DNA of 64,000 nt from Streptomyces griseoviridis. GTDB lineage: Bacteria; Actinomycetota; Actinomycetes; Streptomycetales; Streptomycetaceae. The stretch spans positions 62,001-126,000 of the forward strand of contig BMSM01000020.1 of the NCBI GenBank assembly GCA_014649155.1. The letters run 5' to 3'. Below the pieces are notes generated by a model. That model made no database searches, was not told the origin of the DNA, and saw nothing but the letters and a program-made list of their open reading frames with translations. Both the position numbers and the translations under genes were made by a program. Numbering within the stretch: the stretch's first letter is position 1; each line of letters begins with the position of its first letter. Shown piece by piece: positions 26,104-34,593 of the stretch.

Positions 26104-27309
26104 CTACGAGCCCACCGCAGCCGCCCCCAGCCTCGCCGTGAACTCCGCCGCCGCCGCCCGTACGTCGTCGGCCGACCACTCCAGGCCCGCCGCCCCGACC
26201 TGGACCTCGGTCAGCGCCAGACCCGGGCCGGGGGAGTCCCAGGGGCGGGTGAAGAGGAGGGTGCCCGTCTCCTCGCCCTGGCGGATCGCCGCCTCCGTGA
26301 CGGTGTCGGCGTCGTACGGCAGCCAGACCTGGAACTCATGGGTGTGCGGCACCTCCGGGTGGACCCGTGCCCAGGGCACGCCCGCCGCCGCGAGGCCCTC
26401 CCGGAGTGCTTCGGCCACCACGCGCGCGTGGGCCACGTACGACGGCAGCCGGGGCAGCTCCCGCTCCAGGCCGGCCAGCGCCGCCAGCGCGGCCGGGAAC
26501 TGCTGGAAGACCATGCCGCCGTACCGGTGCCGCCAGCTCCGCGCCTCCTCCACCAGCGCCCGGGGTCCGGCCAGCGCGGCGCCGCCGAAGCCGTCCAGCG
26601 ACTTGTAGAAGGACACGTAGACGCTGTCGGCCAGCTCCGCGATCTCGTCGAGCGGCCTGCCGAAGTGCGTCGTCGTCTCCCACAGGCGGGCCCCGTCGAA
26701 GTGGACCACCGCGTCCCGTTCCCGCGCGGCGGCGACGACCCCGGTCAGCTCCTCCCAGGCGGGCAGCAGGTACCCGGCGTCGCGCAGCGGCAGCTCCAGC
26801 ATCAGCGTCCCGAACGGCTCCTCCAGGTCGCGCACCTCCTCGGCCGTGGGCTGCCGGGGCGCGCTCGTCACCCGCACCGGACGCAATCCGCTGACCTGGC
26901 TGAAGGCGTCCCGCTCGTGCACCTCGGGGTGGGCGAGGCCGTGCAGCGCGACCACGGGGCTGCCGGTGCGGCCCGCCCAGCAGCGCAGGGCCACCTGCTG
27001 GGCCATCGTGCCGGTGGGGAAGAACGCGGCGGCCTCCTTGCCGAGCAGCGCCGCGACCCGCTCCTCCAGCGCCGCGACGACGCCGTTGCCGTACATGTCG
27101 GCCGGCTCGTCCAGGTCGTACAGCTCCCCGGCGCCGTCCAGCACGGCCAGCCGCTCGCGGAGGGAGGCGACGAAGGCGGGGCGGGCCAGCACCCGCCGGG
27201 CGCCCCGGTGGGCGGCCGTCCGCCGCGCCCGGAGCCGCCGGCGCCGTTCCTCCTCGGTCACCCGTCCGGTCCCGCCGCCGTCGTTCCGTCCGGTCTCGTC
27301 ATCGCTCAT
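26104..27309 (-). CDS. Threonine aldolase / beta-eliminating lyase family protein (PLP)
   Basis: A fold-type I PLP enzyme of about 401 aa. YGNGVVAALEERVAALLGKEA and FFPTGTMAQQVALRCWAGRT fit the low-specificity threonine aldolase group. HFDGARLWETTTHFGRPL has the cofactor Asp, and VYVSFYKSLDGFGGAALAG has the Schiff-base Lys. The N-terminal 60 residues are charged and unlike classical aldolases, with an RRRLRARRTAAHRGARRVLA stretch. The reaction is probably cleavage of a beta-hydroxy amino acid such as allo-threonine. ATG 27309 is chosen; ATG 27321 is four codons upstream. It is not obviously in an operon. Confidence 0.85.
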   Translation of the reverse strand: MSDDETGRNDGGGTGRVTEEERRRRLRARRTAAHRGARRVLARPAFVASLRERLAVLDGAGELYDLDEPADMYGNGVVAALEERVAALLGKEAAAFFPTGTMAQQVALRCWAGRTGSPVVALHGLAHPEVHERDAFSQVSGLRPVRVTSAPRQPTAEEVRDLEEPFGTLMLELPLRDAGYLLPAWEELTGVVAAARERDAVVHFDGARLWETTTHFGRPLDEIAELADSVYVSFYKSLDGFGGAALAGPRALVEEARSWRHRYGGMVFQQFPAALAALAGLERELPRLPSYVAHARVVAEALREGLAAAGVPWARVHPEVPHTHEFQVWLPYDADTVTEAAIRQGEETGTLLFTRPWDSPGPGLALTEVQVGAAGLEWSADDVRAAAAEFTARLGAAAVGS

Positions 27310-27424
27310 GGAACCGATCATGCAGGGTGGCGCTCGGCGTACGACAGTGAAACAGGGGCGTACGTCGATCGGCGCGAGCCCGGTCACCGGCTCCGGGGCA
27401 CCGGCCCCCGGTCACCGGCTGCCG

Positions 27425-27472
27425 GCCGCCGTCCCGGCCGCCGTCCCGGCCGCCGTCCCGGCCGCCGTCCCG
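27425..27472. repeat. 12-bp tandem repeat, four copies
   Basis: Unit GCCGCCGTCCCG occurs four times head to tail (27425-27472) in the 279-bp intergenic region between the lyase gene and the coenzyme operon. No coding frame of merit covers it. It may act as a slippage hotspot or mRNA structure. Confidence 0.8.
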
Positions 27473-27588
27473 GTCGTCGGAACACCCACAGCCTGTGGAC
27501 GGACGGCCGCTCCGGGAACCGATCGCGTTAACATGACGAAAAATCGTCCGGTACCCAGCGCGGACTGGAACGGGAAGGCCACCCTCGC

Positions 27589-28659
27589 GTGAACACAACC
27601 CCACACCCCGATCCCCGGGACCGCCCCGCGCGGCTCACCGTCGGCGTCGTCGGCGCCGGCCGGGTGGGCCCCGCGCTGGCCGCCTCCCTCCAGCTCGCCG
27701 GGCACCGCCCGGTCGCCGCCTCGGGGGTCTCCGACGCCTCCCGCCGCCGTGCCGCCGCCCTGCTGCCCGACGTGCCCCTGGTGGAGCCCGCCGAGGTCCT
27801 GCGGCGGGCCGAGCTGGTGCTGCTCACCGTCCCCGACGACGCCCTGCCCGGCCTGGTCGCCGGGCTCGCCGAGACCGGCGCGGTCCGGCCGGGGCAACTG
27901 CTCGTGCACACCTCGGGACGGTTCGGCGCACGGGTCCTCGATCCCGCCCTGCGGGCCGGCGCCCTGCCGCTCGCCCTGCACCCGGCGATGACCTTCACCG
28001 GCACCCCCGTCGACGTCCAGCGGCTGGCCGGCTGCTCGTTCGGGGTGACCGCCCCCGAGGAGCTGCGGCTCGCCGCCGAGGCGCTGGTCATCGAGATGGG
28101 CGGCGAACCGGAGTGGATCGACGAGGACAAGCGGCCCCTGTACCACGCGGCGCTCGCCCTGGGCGCCAACCACCTGGTCACCCTGGTCGCCCAGTCCCTG
28201 GAGCTGCTGCGCACGGCCGGCGTCGGCGCCCCCGACCGGATGCTCGGCCCGCTGCTGGGCGCCGCCCTCGACAACGCCCTGCGCTCCGGCGACGCCGCCC
28301 TCACCGGCCCCGTCGCGCGCGGCGACGCGGGCACGGTCGCCGCGCACATCGAGGAGCTGCGCGCGCACGCCCCGGCGACCGTCGCCGGGTACCTGGCGAT
28401 GGCCCGCGCGACCGCCGACCGGGCGCTCGCCCACGGACTGCTCCAGCCGCGCCTCGCCGAGGACCTCCTCGGCGTCCTCGCCGCGACCGCCGGGGGCGGC
28501 GAGGGAACCGGCCCGCACGAGGGCCCGCACGAGTGCCCGCACGAGGGCCCGCACGAGGGCCCGCACGAAGGCCCGCACGAAGGCCCCGGCGGAACCGGTG
28601 GCCATGACGGAACCGACGGCCCCGAGGGCCCCGAGGGCACGGAAGGGACCGCCCGATGA
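27589..28659 (+). CDS. Rossmann-like DUF2520 protein with His-rich repeat tail, heading the panC-nad operon
   Basis: 356 aa. An N-terminal NAD(P)-binding fold (LTVGVVGAGRVGPALAASLQ) is followed by a helical DUF2520 domain (LYHAALALGANHLVTLVAQS and the following LELLRTAGV). The family resembles ketopantoate reductase and F420-dependent dehydrogenases. Its constant place before panC suggests a step in pantothenate synthesis, such as ketopantoate reduction; this is inference. The C-terminus from about residue 305 is a PHEG repeat with one Cys (GPHECPHEG), then acidic Gly-rich repeats. The start is GTG 27589, with GGGAAGG at 27572. It overlaps panC by 4 bp (ATGA). Confidence 0.85.
   Translation: MNTTPHPDPRDRPARLTVGVVGAGRVGPALAASLQLAGHRPVAASGVSDASRRRAAALLPDVPLVEPAEVLRRAELVLLTVPDDALPGLVAGLAETGAVRPGQLLVHTSGRFGARVLDPALRAGALPLALHPAMTFTGTPVDVQRLAGCSFGVTAPEELRLAAEALVIEMGGEPEWIDEDKRPLYHAALALGANHLVTLVAQSLELLRTAGVGAPDRMLGPLLGAALDNALRSGDAALTGPVARGDAGTVAAHIEELRAHAPATVAGYLAMARATADRALAHGLLQPRLAEDLLGVLAATAGGGEGTGPHEGPHECPHEGPHEGPHEGPHEGPGGTGGHDGTDGPEGPEGTEGTAR
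28510..28581 (+). repeat. 12-bp in-frame tandem repeat encoding GPHE units
   Basis: Six consecutive 12-bp units of GGCCCGCACGAG type (28510-28581) code for a His/Glu-rich tail. One unit has T for G, giving Cys instead of Gly. The tail is the likely part to vary in length between strains. Confidence 0.9.
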
Positions 28660-29666
28660 CCGCCGCCTTGCTGAGCACCGCCACCGAACTCCACGCGCGC
28701 GAGCGCCGAGGCCGCCGGGCCGTCGTGATGACCATGGGCGCCCTGCACGAGGGCCACGCCACCCTGATCCGGGCCGCCCGCGAGATCGCCGGGCCGCACG
28801 GCGAGGTCGTCGTCACCGTCTTCGTCAACCCCCTCCAGTTCGGCGCCGGCGAGGACCTCGACCGCTACCCGCGCACCCTGGACGCCGACGTCCGGCTGGC
28901 CGGCCGCGCCGGCGCCGACGCCGTCTTCGCGCCGTCCGTCGACGAGGTCTACCCCGGCGGCGACCCCCAGGTCCGGATCAGCGCCGGGCCCATGGGCGAA
29001 CGCCTGGAGGGCGCCTCCCGCCCCGGCCACTTCGACGGCGTGCTCACGGTCGTCGCCAAGCTCCTGCACCTGACCCGCCCCGACGCCGCGCTGTTCGGCC
29101 AGAAGGACGCCCAGCAGCTCGCACTGGTCCGCCGTATGGTCCGCGACCTGAACTTCGGCATCGAGATCGTCGCCGTGCCCACCGCCCGCGAGGCGGACGG
29201 CCTGGCGCTGTCCAGCCGCAACCGCTACCTCTCCGCGGCGGAACGCCGTACGGCCCTCGCGCTCTCCGGCGCGCTCTTCGCCGGGCGCGACCGGCACGCC
29301 GCCCAGCAGGCGCTGGCCGCCCGCGCCCGCGAGGTGCCCGCCACGCACGCGCGGGCCGAGGCGCTGGACCGGCTCGGCGAGTCCCGCGCGGCGGCCGACG
29401 CGCACGCCGTCGCGCAGGCCCCGGACCCCCGGGGCGGCGGCCCGGCGGCCGTCCGCGCCGCCGCCCGCCTGGTCCTGGACGACGCGGCCCGCGCCGTCCC
29501 GCCCCTGGAGCTGGACTACCTGGCGCTGGTCGACCCGTCCGACTTCACCGAGATCGGTGAGGACTTCACCGGTGAGGCGGTCCTCGCCGTCGCCGCCCGC
29601 GTCGGCACCACCCGCCTCATCGACAACCTCCCCCTCACCTTCGGACCCCTCGGAGCCGCCTCGTGA
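28656..29666 (+). CDS. panC: Pantothenate synthetase
   Basis: ATP-dependent condensation of pantoate and beta-alanine to pantothenate. Nucleotidyl-transferase motifs are intact: VVMTMGALHEGHATLIRAAR with HxGH, TVFVNPLQFGAGEDLDRYPR, LFGQKDAQQLALVRRMVRDL with the KDAQQ loop, and LALSSRNRYLSAAER with the KMSKS-like site. It is 336 aa, about 50 longer than E. coli PanC, with the extra mostly in an Ala/Arg-rich insert near residues 220-265. ATG 28656 overlaps the DUF2520 stop and its own stop overlaps nadB (GTGA), so translation is coupled along the operon. Confidence 0.95.
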   Translation: MTAALLSTATELHARERRGRRAVVMTMGALHEGHATLIRAAREIAGPHGEVVVTVFVNPLQFGAGEDLDRYPRTLDADVRLAGRAGADAVFAPSVDEVYPGGDPQVRISAGPMGERLEGASRPGHFDGVLTVVAKLLHLTRPDAALFGQKDAQQLALVRRMVRDLNFGIEIVAVPTAREADGLALSSRNRYLSAAERRTALALSGALFAGRDRHAAQQALAARAREVPATHARAEALDRLGESRAAADAHAVAQAPDPRGGGPAAVRAAARLVLDDAARAVPPLELDYLALVDPSDFTEIGEDFTGEAVLAVAARVGTTRLIDNLPLTFGPLGAAS

Positions 29667-31366
29667 CCGGCACAGGCATACGACTGCACGCTCCCGCCCC
29701 TGGCTGGGCCATCGACGCGGACGTGGTCGTCGTCGGCTCCGGCGTGGCCGGTCTCACCGCCGCCCTGCGCTGCGAGGCGGCCGGACTGCGGACCGTCGTC
29801 GTCACCAAGGCCCGGCTCGACGCCGGCTCCACCCGCTGGGCCCAGGGCGGCGTCGCCGCGGCCCTCGGCGAGGGCGACACCCCCGAGCAGCACCTCGCCG
29901 ACACCCTGGTCGCCGGCGCCGGGCTCTGCGACGAGGAGGCGGTGCGCATCCTCGTCACCGAGGGCCCCGACGCCGTACGCCGCCTCATCGCCACCGGCGC
30001 GCACTTCGACGAGGCGGCCGACGGCGCCCTCCAGCTGACCCGCGAGGGCGGCCACCACCGGCGCCGCATCGCCCACGCGGGAGGGGACGCGACCGGCGCG
30101 GAGATCTCCCGCGCGCTGGTCGAGGCGGTCCGCGCGCGTGCCCTGCGCACCATCGAGAACGCCCTCGTCCTCGACCTCCTCACCGACGCCGAGGGCCGCG
30201 CCGCCGGCGTCACCCTGCACGTCATGGGCGAGGGCCAGCACGACGGCGTCGGCGCGGTGCACGCCCCGGCGGTCGTCCTCGCCACCGGCGGCATGGGCCA
30301 GGTCTTCTCGGCGACCACCAACCCGTCCGTCTCCACCGGGGACGGCGTGGCGCTGGCGCTGCGCGCGGGCGCCGAGGTGAGCGACCTGGAGTTCGTCCAG
30401 TTCCACCCCACCGTGCTCTTCCTCGGCCCGGACGCCGAGGGCCAGCAGCCGCTGGTCTCGGAGGCGGTCCGCGGCGAGGGCGCCCACCTGGTCGACGCCG
30501 ACGGCGTCCGCTTCATGCTCGGACAGCACGAACTGGCGGAACTGGCCCCCCGGGACATCGTCGCCAAGGCGATCACGCGCCGGATGCTGGAACAGGGCGC
30601 CGAGCACATGTACCTGGACGCCCGGCACTTCGGCGCGGAGATGTGGCGGACGCGCTTCCCGACCATCCTCGCCGCCTGCCGCGCCCACGGCATCGACCCG
30701 GTCACCGAGCCGATCCCGGTCGCCCCGGCCGCCCACTACGCCTCCGGCGGCGTGCGCACCGACCCCCGCGGCCGCACCACGGTCCCCGGTCTCTACGCGT
30801 GCGGCGAGGTCGCCTGCACCGGCGTGCACGGCGCGAACCGCCTCGCCTCCAACAGCCTCCTCGAAGGGCTGGTCTACGCCGAGCGCATCGCCGCCGACCT
30901 CACGGCCGCGCCCCTGCCCGCGCGCGTCCCGCACCTGCCCCCGCACCCGGAACGCCCGGCGCACCCCCTGCTCCCCCCGGAGTCCCGCCTCGCCCTCCAG
31001 CGGACCATGACCGAGGGTGCCGGCGTGCTGCGCTCCGCCGACTCCCTGCGTCGCGCGGGCGACCGCCTCCAGGCCCTCCACGACGAGGCCCGCGAGACCC
31101 TCCACGAACACGGCAAGACCGCCGAGCCCGGCGTCGACACCTGGGAGGCCACCAACCTCCTGTGCGTGGCCCGCGTCCTGCTCGCCGCCGCCGCGCTGCG
31201 CGAGGAGACCCGGGGCTGCCACTGGCGCGAGGACCGCCCCGACCGCGACGACGGCGCGTGGCGGCGGCACATCGTCGTCACGCTGAACCCGGACCGTACC
31301 CTCGCGGTGCGCACCACCGAGGCAGCAGACTTTCCCCCTACCTCAGCCCAGCCCCAGGAGCAGTGA
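29663..31366 (+). CDS. nadB: L-aspartate oxidase
   Basis: First step of de novo NAD synthesis, a FAD enzyme oxidising L-aspartate to iminoaspartate. The Rossmann start DVVVVGSGVAGLTAALRCEA binds FAD. The catalytic region has STRWAQGGVAAAL, EFVQFHPTVLF and PAAHYASGGVRTDPRGRT, and the end has GEVACTGVHGANRLASNSLL. The length of 567 aa is normal. GTG 29663 overlaps panC by 4 bp. The expected partner quinolinate synthase (nadA) is not in the window, so it must lie elsewhere in the genome. Confidence 0.95.
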   Translation: MTGTGIRLHAPAPGWAIDADVVVVGSGVAGLTAALRCEAAGLRTVVVTKARLDAGSTRWAQGGVAAALGEGDTPEQHLADTLVAGAGLCDEEAVRILVTEGPDAVRRLIATGAHFDEAADGALQLTREGGHHRRRIAHAGGDATGAEISRALVEAVRARALRTIENALVLDLLTDAEGRAAGVTLHVMGEGQHDGVGAVHAPAVVLATGGMGQVFSATTNPSVSTGDGVALALRAGAEVSDLEFVQFHPTVLFLGPDAEGQQPLVSEAVRGEGAHLVDADGVRFMLGQHELAELAPRDIVAKAITRRMLEQGAEHMYLDARHFGAEMWRTRFPTILAACRAHGIDPVTEPIPVAPAAHYASGGVRTDPRGRTTVPGLYACGEVACTGVHGANRLASNSLLEGLVYAERIAADLTAAPLPARVPHLPPHPERPAHPLLPPESRLALQRTMTEGAGVLRSADSLRRAGDRLQALHDEARETLHEHGKTAEPGVDTWEATNLLCVARVLLAAAALREETRGCHWREDRPDRDDGAWRRHIVVTLNPDRTLAVRTTEAADFPPTSAQPQEQ

Positions 31367-31370
31367 CCCA

Positions 31371-32354
31371 GTGACACATCCCGACCTCCCCCTCGCCTCC
31401 GCCGGAGGCTGCGGCGACGGCTGCGCCTGCGGAGCCGGTCACCCCGAAGACGAGGAGTACCTGGAGTGCGGGCTCGACCCCGCGCTCGCCCAGCTGCTGA
31501 CCGACGCCGGTCTCGACCCGGTCGAGGTCGAGGACATCGCCAACGTCGCCATCCAGGAGGACCTGGCCCACGGCGTCGACGTGACGACGGTCGCCACGAT
31601 CCCCGAGGACGCGGTGGCCACCGGCGACTTCACGGCCCGCGAGGCGGGCGTCGCGGCGGGCCTGCGGGTCGCCGAGGCGGTCCTCTCCGTCGTCTGCGCC
31701 GACGAGTTCGAGGTCGAACGGCACGTGGAGGACGGCGACCGGGTCGAACCCGGCCAGAAGCTCCTCTCCGTCACCTCCCGCACCCGCGACCTGCTCACCG
31801 CCGAGCGCAGCGCGCTGAACATCCTCTGCCGCCTCTCCGGCATCGCGACGGCCACGCGCGCGTGGGCGGACGCCCTGGACGGCACGCGGACCAAGGTCCG
31901 CGACACCCGCAAGACCACCCCCGGCCTGCGCAGCCTGGAGAAGTACGCCGTGCGCTGCGGCGGCGGCGTCAACCACCGCATGTCCCTCTCCGACGCGGCC
32001 CTGGTCAAGGACAACCACGTGGTCGCCGCCGGCGGGGTCGCCGAGGCGTTCCAGGCGGTCCGCGAGCGCTTCCCCGAGCTGCCCATCGAGGTCGAGGTGG
32101 ACACCCTGCACCAGCTCCGCGAGGTCCTGGACGCGGGTGCCGACCTGATCCTGCTGGACAACTTCACCCCCGGCGAGTGCGAGGAGGCCGTCGCCCTCAC
32201 CGCCGGCCGCGCCGCCCTGGAGGCCTCCGGCCGGCTCACCCTGGGCAACGCCAAGGCGTACGCCGCGACCGGCGTCGACTACCTCGCCGTAGGGGCCCTC
32301 ACCCATTCCTCCCCGATCCTCGACATCGGCCTGGACCTGCGAGCGGCGGAGTAG
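31371..32354 (+). CDS. nadC: Nicotinate-nucleotide pyrophosphorylase (carboxylating)
   Basis: Converts quinolinate and PRPP to nicotinate mononucleotide. Core motifs: EDLAHGVDVTTVATIP, ERSALNILCRLSGIATATRA, DTRKTTPGLRSLEKYAVRCG with the catalytic Lys/Arg residues, HRMSLSDAALVKDNHV and VEVDTLHQLREVLDAGADLI. It is 327 aa, longer than E. coli NadC. A Gly/Cys-rich N-terminal stretch (GGCGDGCACGAGH, residues about 11-23) precedes the enzyme domain and looks able to bind metal, though no role is known to me. The start is GTG 31371, with AGGAG just before it. Confidence 0.95.
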   Translation: MTHPDLPLASAGGCGDGCACGAGHPEDEEYLECGLDPALAQLLTDAGLDPVEVEDIANVAIQEDLAHGVDVTTVATIPEDAVATGDFTAREAGVAAGLRVAEAVLSVVCADEFEVERHVEDGDRVEPGQKLLSVTSRTRDLLTAERSALNILCRLSGIATATRAWADALDGTRTKVRDTRKTTPGLRSLEKYAVRCGGGVNHRMSLSDAALVKDNHVVAAGGVAEAFQAVRERFPELPIEVEVDTLHQLREVLDAGADLILLDNFTPGECEEAVALTAGRAALEASGRLTLGNAKAYAATGVDYLAVGALTHSSPILDIGLDLRAAE

Positions 32355-32366
32355 GGGAGCGGACGC

Positions 32367-33164
32367 ATGCTGCTGACGATCGACGTAGGCAACACCCACA
32401 CCGTCCTCGGCCTCTTCGACGGCGACGAGATCGTCGAACACTGGCGCATCTCCACCGACGCCCGCCGCACCGCCGACGAGCTGGCGGTCCTCCTCCAGGG
32501 CCTGATGGGCACGCACCCGCTGCTCGGCGACGAACTGGGCGACGGCATCGACGGCATCGCCATCTGCGCGACCGTTCCCTCCGTCCTCCACGAACTGCGC
32601 GAAGTCACCCGCCGCTACTACGGCGACGTCCCGGCCGTGCTGGTCGAACCGGGCGTGAAGACCGGCGTGCCGATCCTCATGGACAACCCCAAGGAGGTCG
32701 GCGCCGACCGCATCATCAACGCGGTCGCCGCGGTCGAGCTGTACGGCGGCCCGGCGGTCGTCGTCGACTTCGGCACGGCGACGACGTTCGACGCGGTCAG
32801 CGCGCGCGGGGAGTACGTCGGCGGGGTCATCGCCCCCGGCATCGAGATCTCGGTCGAGGCGCTCGGCGTCAAGGGCGCCCAGCTGCGCAAGATCGAGCTG
32901 GCCCGCCCGCGGAGCGTGATCGGCAAGAACACGGTCGAGGCCATGCAGGCGGGCATCGTGTACGGCTTCGCCGGCCAGGTCGACGGCGTGGTCGGCCGCA
33001 TGGCCCGCGAGCTGGCCGACGACCCGGACGACGTGACGGTCATCGCGACCGGCGGACTCGCCCCCATGGTCCTCGGCGAGTCCTCGGCCATCGACGAACA
33101 CGAACCCTGGCTGACCCTGATCGGCCTCCGCCTGGTCTACGAACGGAACGTGTCCCGCCTCTGA
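32367..33164 (+). CDS. coaX: Type III pantothenate kinase
   Basis: First step of CoA synthesis from pantothenate. It has the ASKHA-fold signatures of CoaX: MLLTIDVGNTHTVLGLFDGD at the N-terminus, GADRIINAVAAVELYGGPAV with the essential Asp, VVDFGTATTFDAVSARGEYV, and GGVIAPGIEISVEAL. The length is 265 aa. The start is ATG 32367, preceded by GGGAGCGG. It is last in the operon DUF2520-panC-nadB-nadC-coaX, which therefore combines both ends of pantothenate use with NAD synthesis. Confidence 0.95.
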   Translation: MLLTIDVGNTHTVLGLFDGDEIVEHWRISTDARRTADELAVLLQGLMGTHPLLGDELGDGIDGIAICATVPSVLHELREVTRRYYGDVPAVLVEPGVKTGVPILMDNPKEVGADRIINAVAAVELYGGPAVVVDFGTATTFDAVSARGEYVGGVIAPGIEISVEALGVKGAQLRKIELARPRSVIGKNTVEAMQAGIVYGFAGQVDGVVGRMARELADDPDDVTVIATGGLAPMVLGESSAIDEHEPWLTLIGLRLVYERNVSRL

Positions 33165-33272
33165 CCGCCACCCCGTACGACAGCCCGGCCGCCGCGCGCA
33201 TCCGAGTGGGACCGGTACGCCACACCTGACAAGCTCTGCCGGGTTTGTCTGATTAGCGCGTATCGTCGCCGC

Positions 33273-33881
33273 ATGCCCACGCCCTACGGAATCCGCGGCG
33301 GCCTGGCGTTCGGTGTGGAGGAGCTGCGTGTGCTCCGCCGCGCCCTCGCCCTCGCCCTCACCCCCCGTCCCGCCCCGGCCGAGGACGTCCGGGACTGCCT
33401 CCGCCTGGCCGAGTCGCTCGACGAGGCGGCACGGGAGAGCGCCCGGCAGCGCGCCTTCCTCCTGGCCGACCTCGCCCGGTACCGCGCCGCCCTCCCCGGC
33501 ACCGCCACGGGCTATCTGAGGCTCCTGGGCGAGGCGCTGGACGCCGGGCACCGGCCCACCGGCGACGACCTCGCCGCGCTCGGGGCCCTGCGCGGCACCC
33601 CCGCCGCCGCCGTCCTCCGGGAGCGCTGCCGGGCCCTCACGGCGGCCACGGTCCCCGCCGCCCGGAGCCGCACCCGCCTGCGCGTCCTGCCGGCCCCGCC
33701 CGAGGCCGCGGACCGGCCCGGCGGGAAGCCCGCCCCGGCCCCCCGGCCCGCCCCGGCCACCCCCAAGCGCCCCGTGCCCACCCCCGGCGAGGTCTTCCCC
33801 CGGCGCAAGCCCGCCCCGGAGCCCGCCCCGCAGCCGGCCCCGCCCCCCGGCGCACCCGGACAGCACCTCGCGGTGGGCTGA
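33273..33881 (+). CDS. Conserved hypothetical actinobacterial protein
   Basis: 202 aa, not recognised as a known enzyme family. The N-terminal 120 residues are helical and Ala/Leu/Arg-rich (GVEELRVLRRALALALTPRP, DVRDCLRLAESLDEAARESA). The C-terminal 80 are Pro/Ala/Lys low-complexity (PAPEPAPQPAPPPGAP). No signal peptide or membrane helix is visible. A -10-like TATCGT at 33261-33266 ends 6 nt before the ATG and there is no ribosome binding site, suggesting leaderless transcription. The same layout (gene after coaX) exists in other Streptomyces as I recall. Confidence 0.75.
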   Translation: MPTPYGIRGGLAFGVEELRVLRRALALALTPRPAPAEDVRDCLRLAESLDEAARESARQRAFLLADLARYRAALPGTATGYLRLLGEALDAGHRPTGDDLAALGALRGTPAAAVLRERCRALTAATVPAARSRTRLRVLPAPPEAADRPGGKPAPAPRPAPATPKRPVPTPGEVFPRRKPAPEPAPQPAPPPGAPGQHLAVG

Positions 33882-33908
33882 GCGGGGCCGGTGGCTACTC
33901 TGGGGGTC

Positions 33909-34076
33909 ATGGACTACGTCTCCGCGCTCCTGCCCCCGGTCGTCATGGCCGTGCTCTTCATCGCCGTGATCCGGGTGATCGTGAAGACCCAGGGCGGCGC
34001 CAACAAGGCCAAGGAGGACGCGGCCGTGGACGCCGCCCTCGCCCGGGTGGAGGCGGACCGGCGCGCCGACTCCTGA
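33909..34076 (+). CDS. Small single-pass membrane protein (55 aa)
   Basis: MDYVSALLPPVVMAVLFIAV starts a hydrophobic helix (residues 7-27), followed by a charged cytoplasmic segment (KTQGGANKAKEDAAVDAALA and the following RVEADRR) that may form a short amphipathic helix. Function is unknown. TACTCT at 33896-33901 ends 7 nt before the ATG, so it is probably leaderless. An in-frame ATG at 33891 would place the -10 inside the gene. The strong hydrophobic-then-amphipathic pattern and GC-biased third positions support real coding. Confidence 0.7.
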   Translation: MDYVSALLPPVVMAVLFIAVIRVIVKTQGGANKAKEDAAVDAALARVEADRRADS

Positions 34077-34170
34077 GCGGCCGGACCCCGCCCCACGTTC
34101 CGGCCCCCGTCCGCCGGCGAACCGCACGTCCAGCACGCCATGGGTGAAATCTCCCACTAGTGTGCTGAAT

Positions 34171-34584
34171 GTGCCTCGCCCATTGGGAGAACTCGAAGAC
34201 GCGGTCATGACGCGGGTGTGGAAGTGGAACCGCCCGGTGACCGTTCGGGAAGTCCTGGAAGATCTCCAGCGGGAACGGTCGATCGCCTACACCACGGTGA
34301 TGACCGTTCTGGACAATCTCCATCAGAAGGGCTGGGTCCGCCGCGAGGCCGAAGGCCGCGCCTATCGATATGAGGCGGTCTCCACCCGCGCCGCCTACGC
34401 CGCCGCCCTCATGAACGACGCGTGGTCCCAGAGCGACAACCCCACCGCCGCCCTCATCGCCTTCTTCGGCATGATGAGCGAGGAACAACGGCAGGCCCTC
34501 GGAGACGCCATCCGCATCGTCCGGGGCCCCGAAACGACCGAGCCCCAGAACCCCGGCTCCGCGTCCCCGGCCGATGAGCGATAG
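34171..34584 (+). CDS. BlaI/MecI/CopY-family transcriptional repressor
   Basis: 137 aa. A winged-helix DNA-binding domain has the family pattern GELEDAVMTRVWKWNRPVTV, then REVLEDLQRERSIAYTTVMT and VLDNLHQKGWVRREAEGRAY. A C-terminal dimerisation helix follows. Family members repress beta-lactamase or copper genes and are often paired with a BlaR1/M56 protease, but none is adjacent here. TAGTGT at 34158-34163 ends 7 nt before GTG 34171 with no ribosome binding site, so it is likely leaderless. Self-regulation through the palindromic-looking ACTAGTG region is possible. Confidence 0.88.
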   Translation: MPRPLGELEDAVMTRVWKWNRPVTVREVLEDLQRERSIAYTTVMTVLDNLHQKGWVRREAEGRAYRYEAVSTRAAYAAALMNDAWSQSDNPTAALIAFFGMMSEEQRQALGDAIRIVRGPETTEPQNPGSASPADER

Positions 34585-34593
34585 CGTCCGCTC

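Noticed and set aside
33245..33266. RecA-NDp-like motif before the hypothetical gene at 33273 (TTGTCTGAT...TATCGT)
   Set aside because: The spacer is one base short and the CAGTG part is absent.
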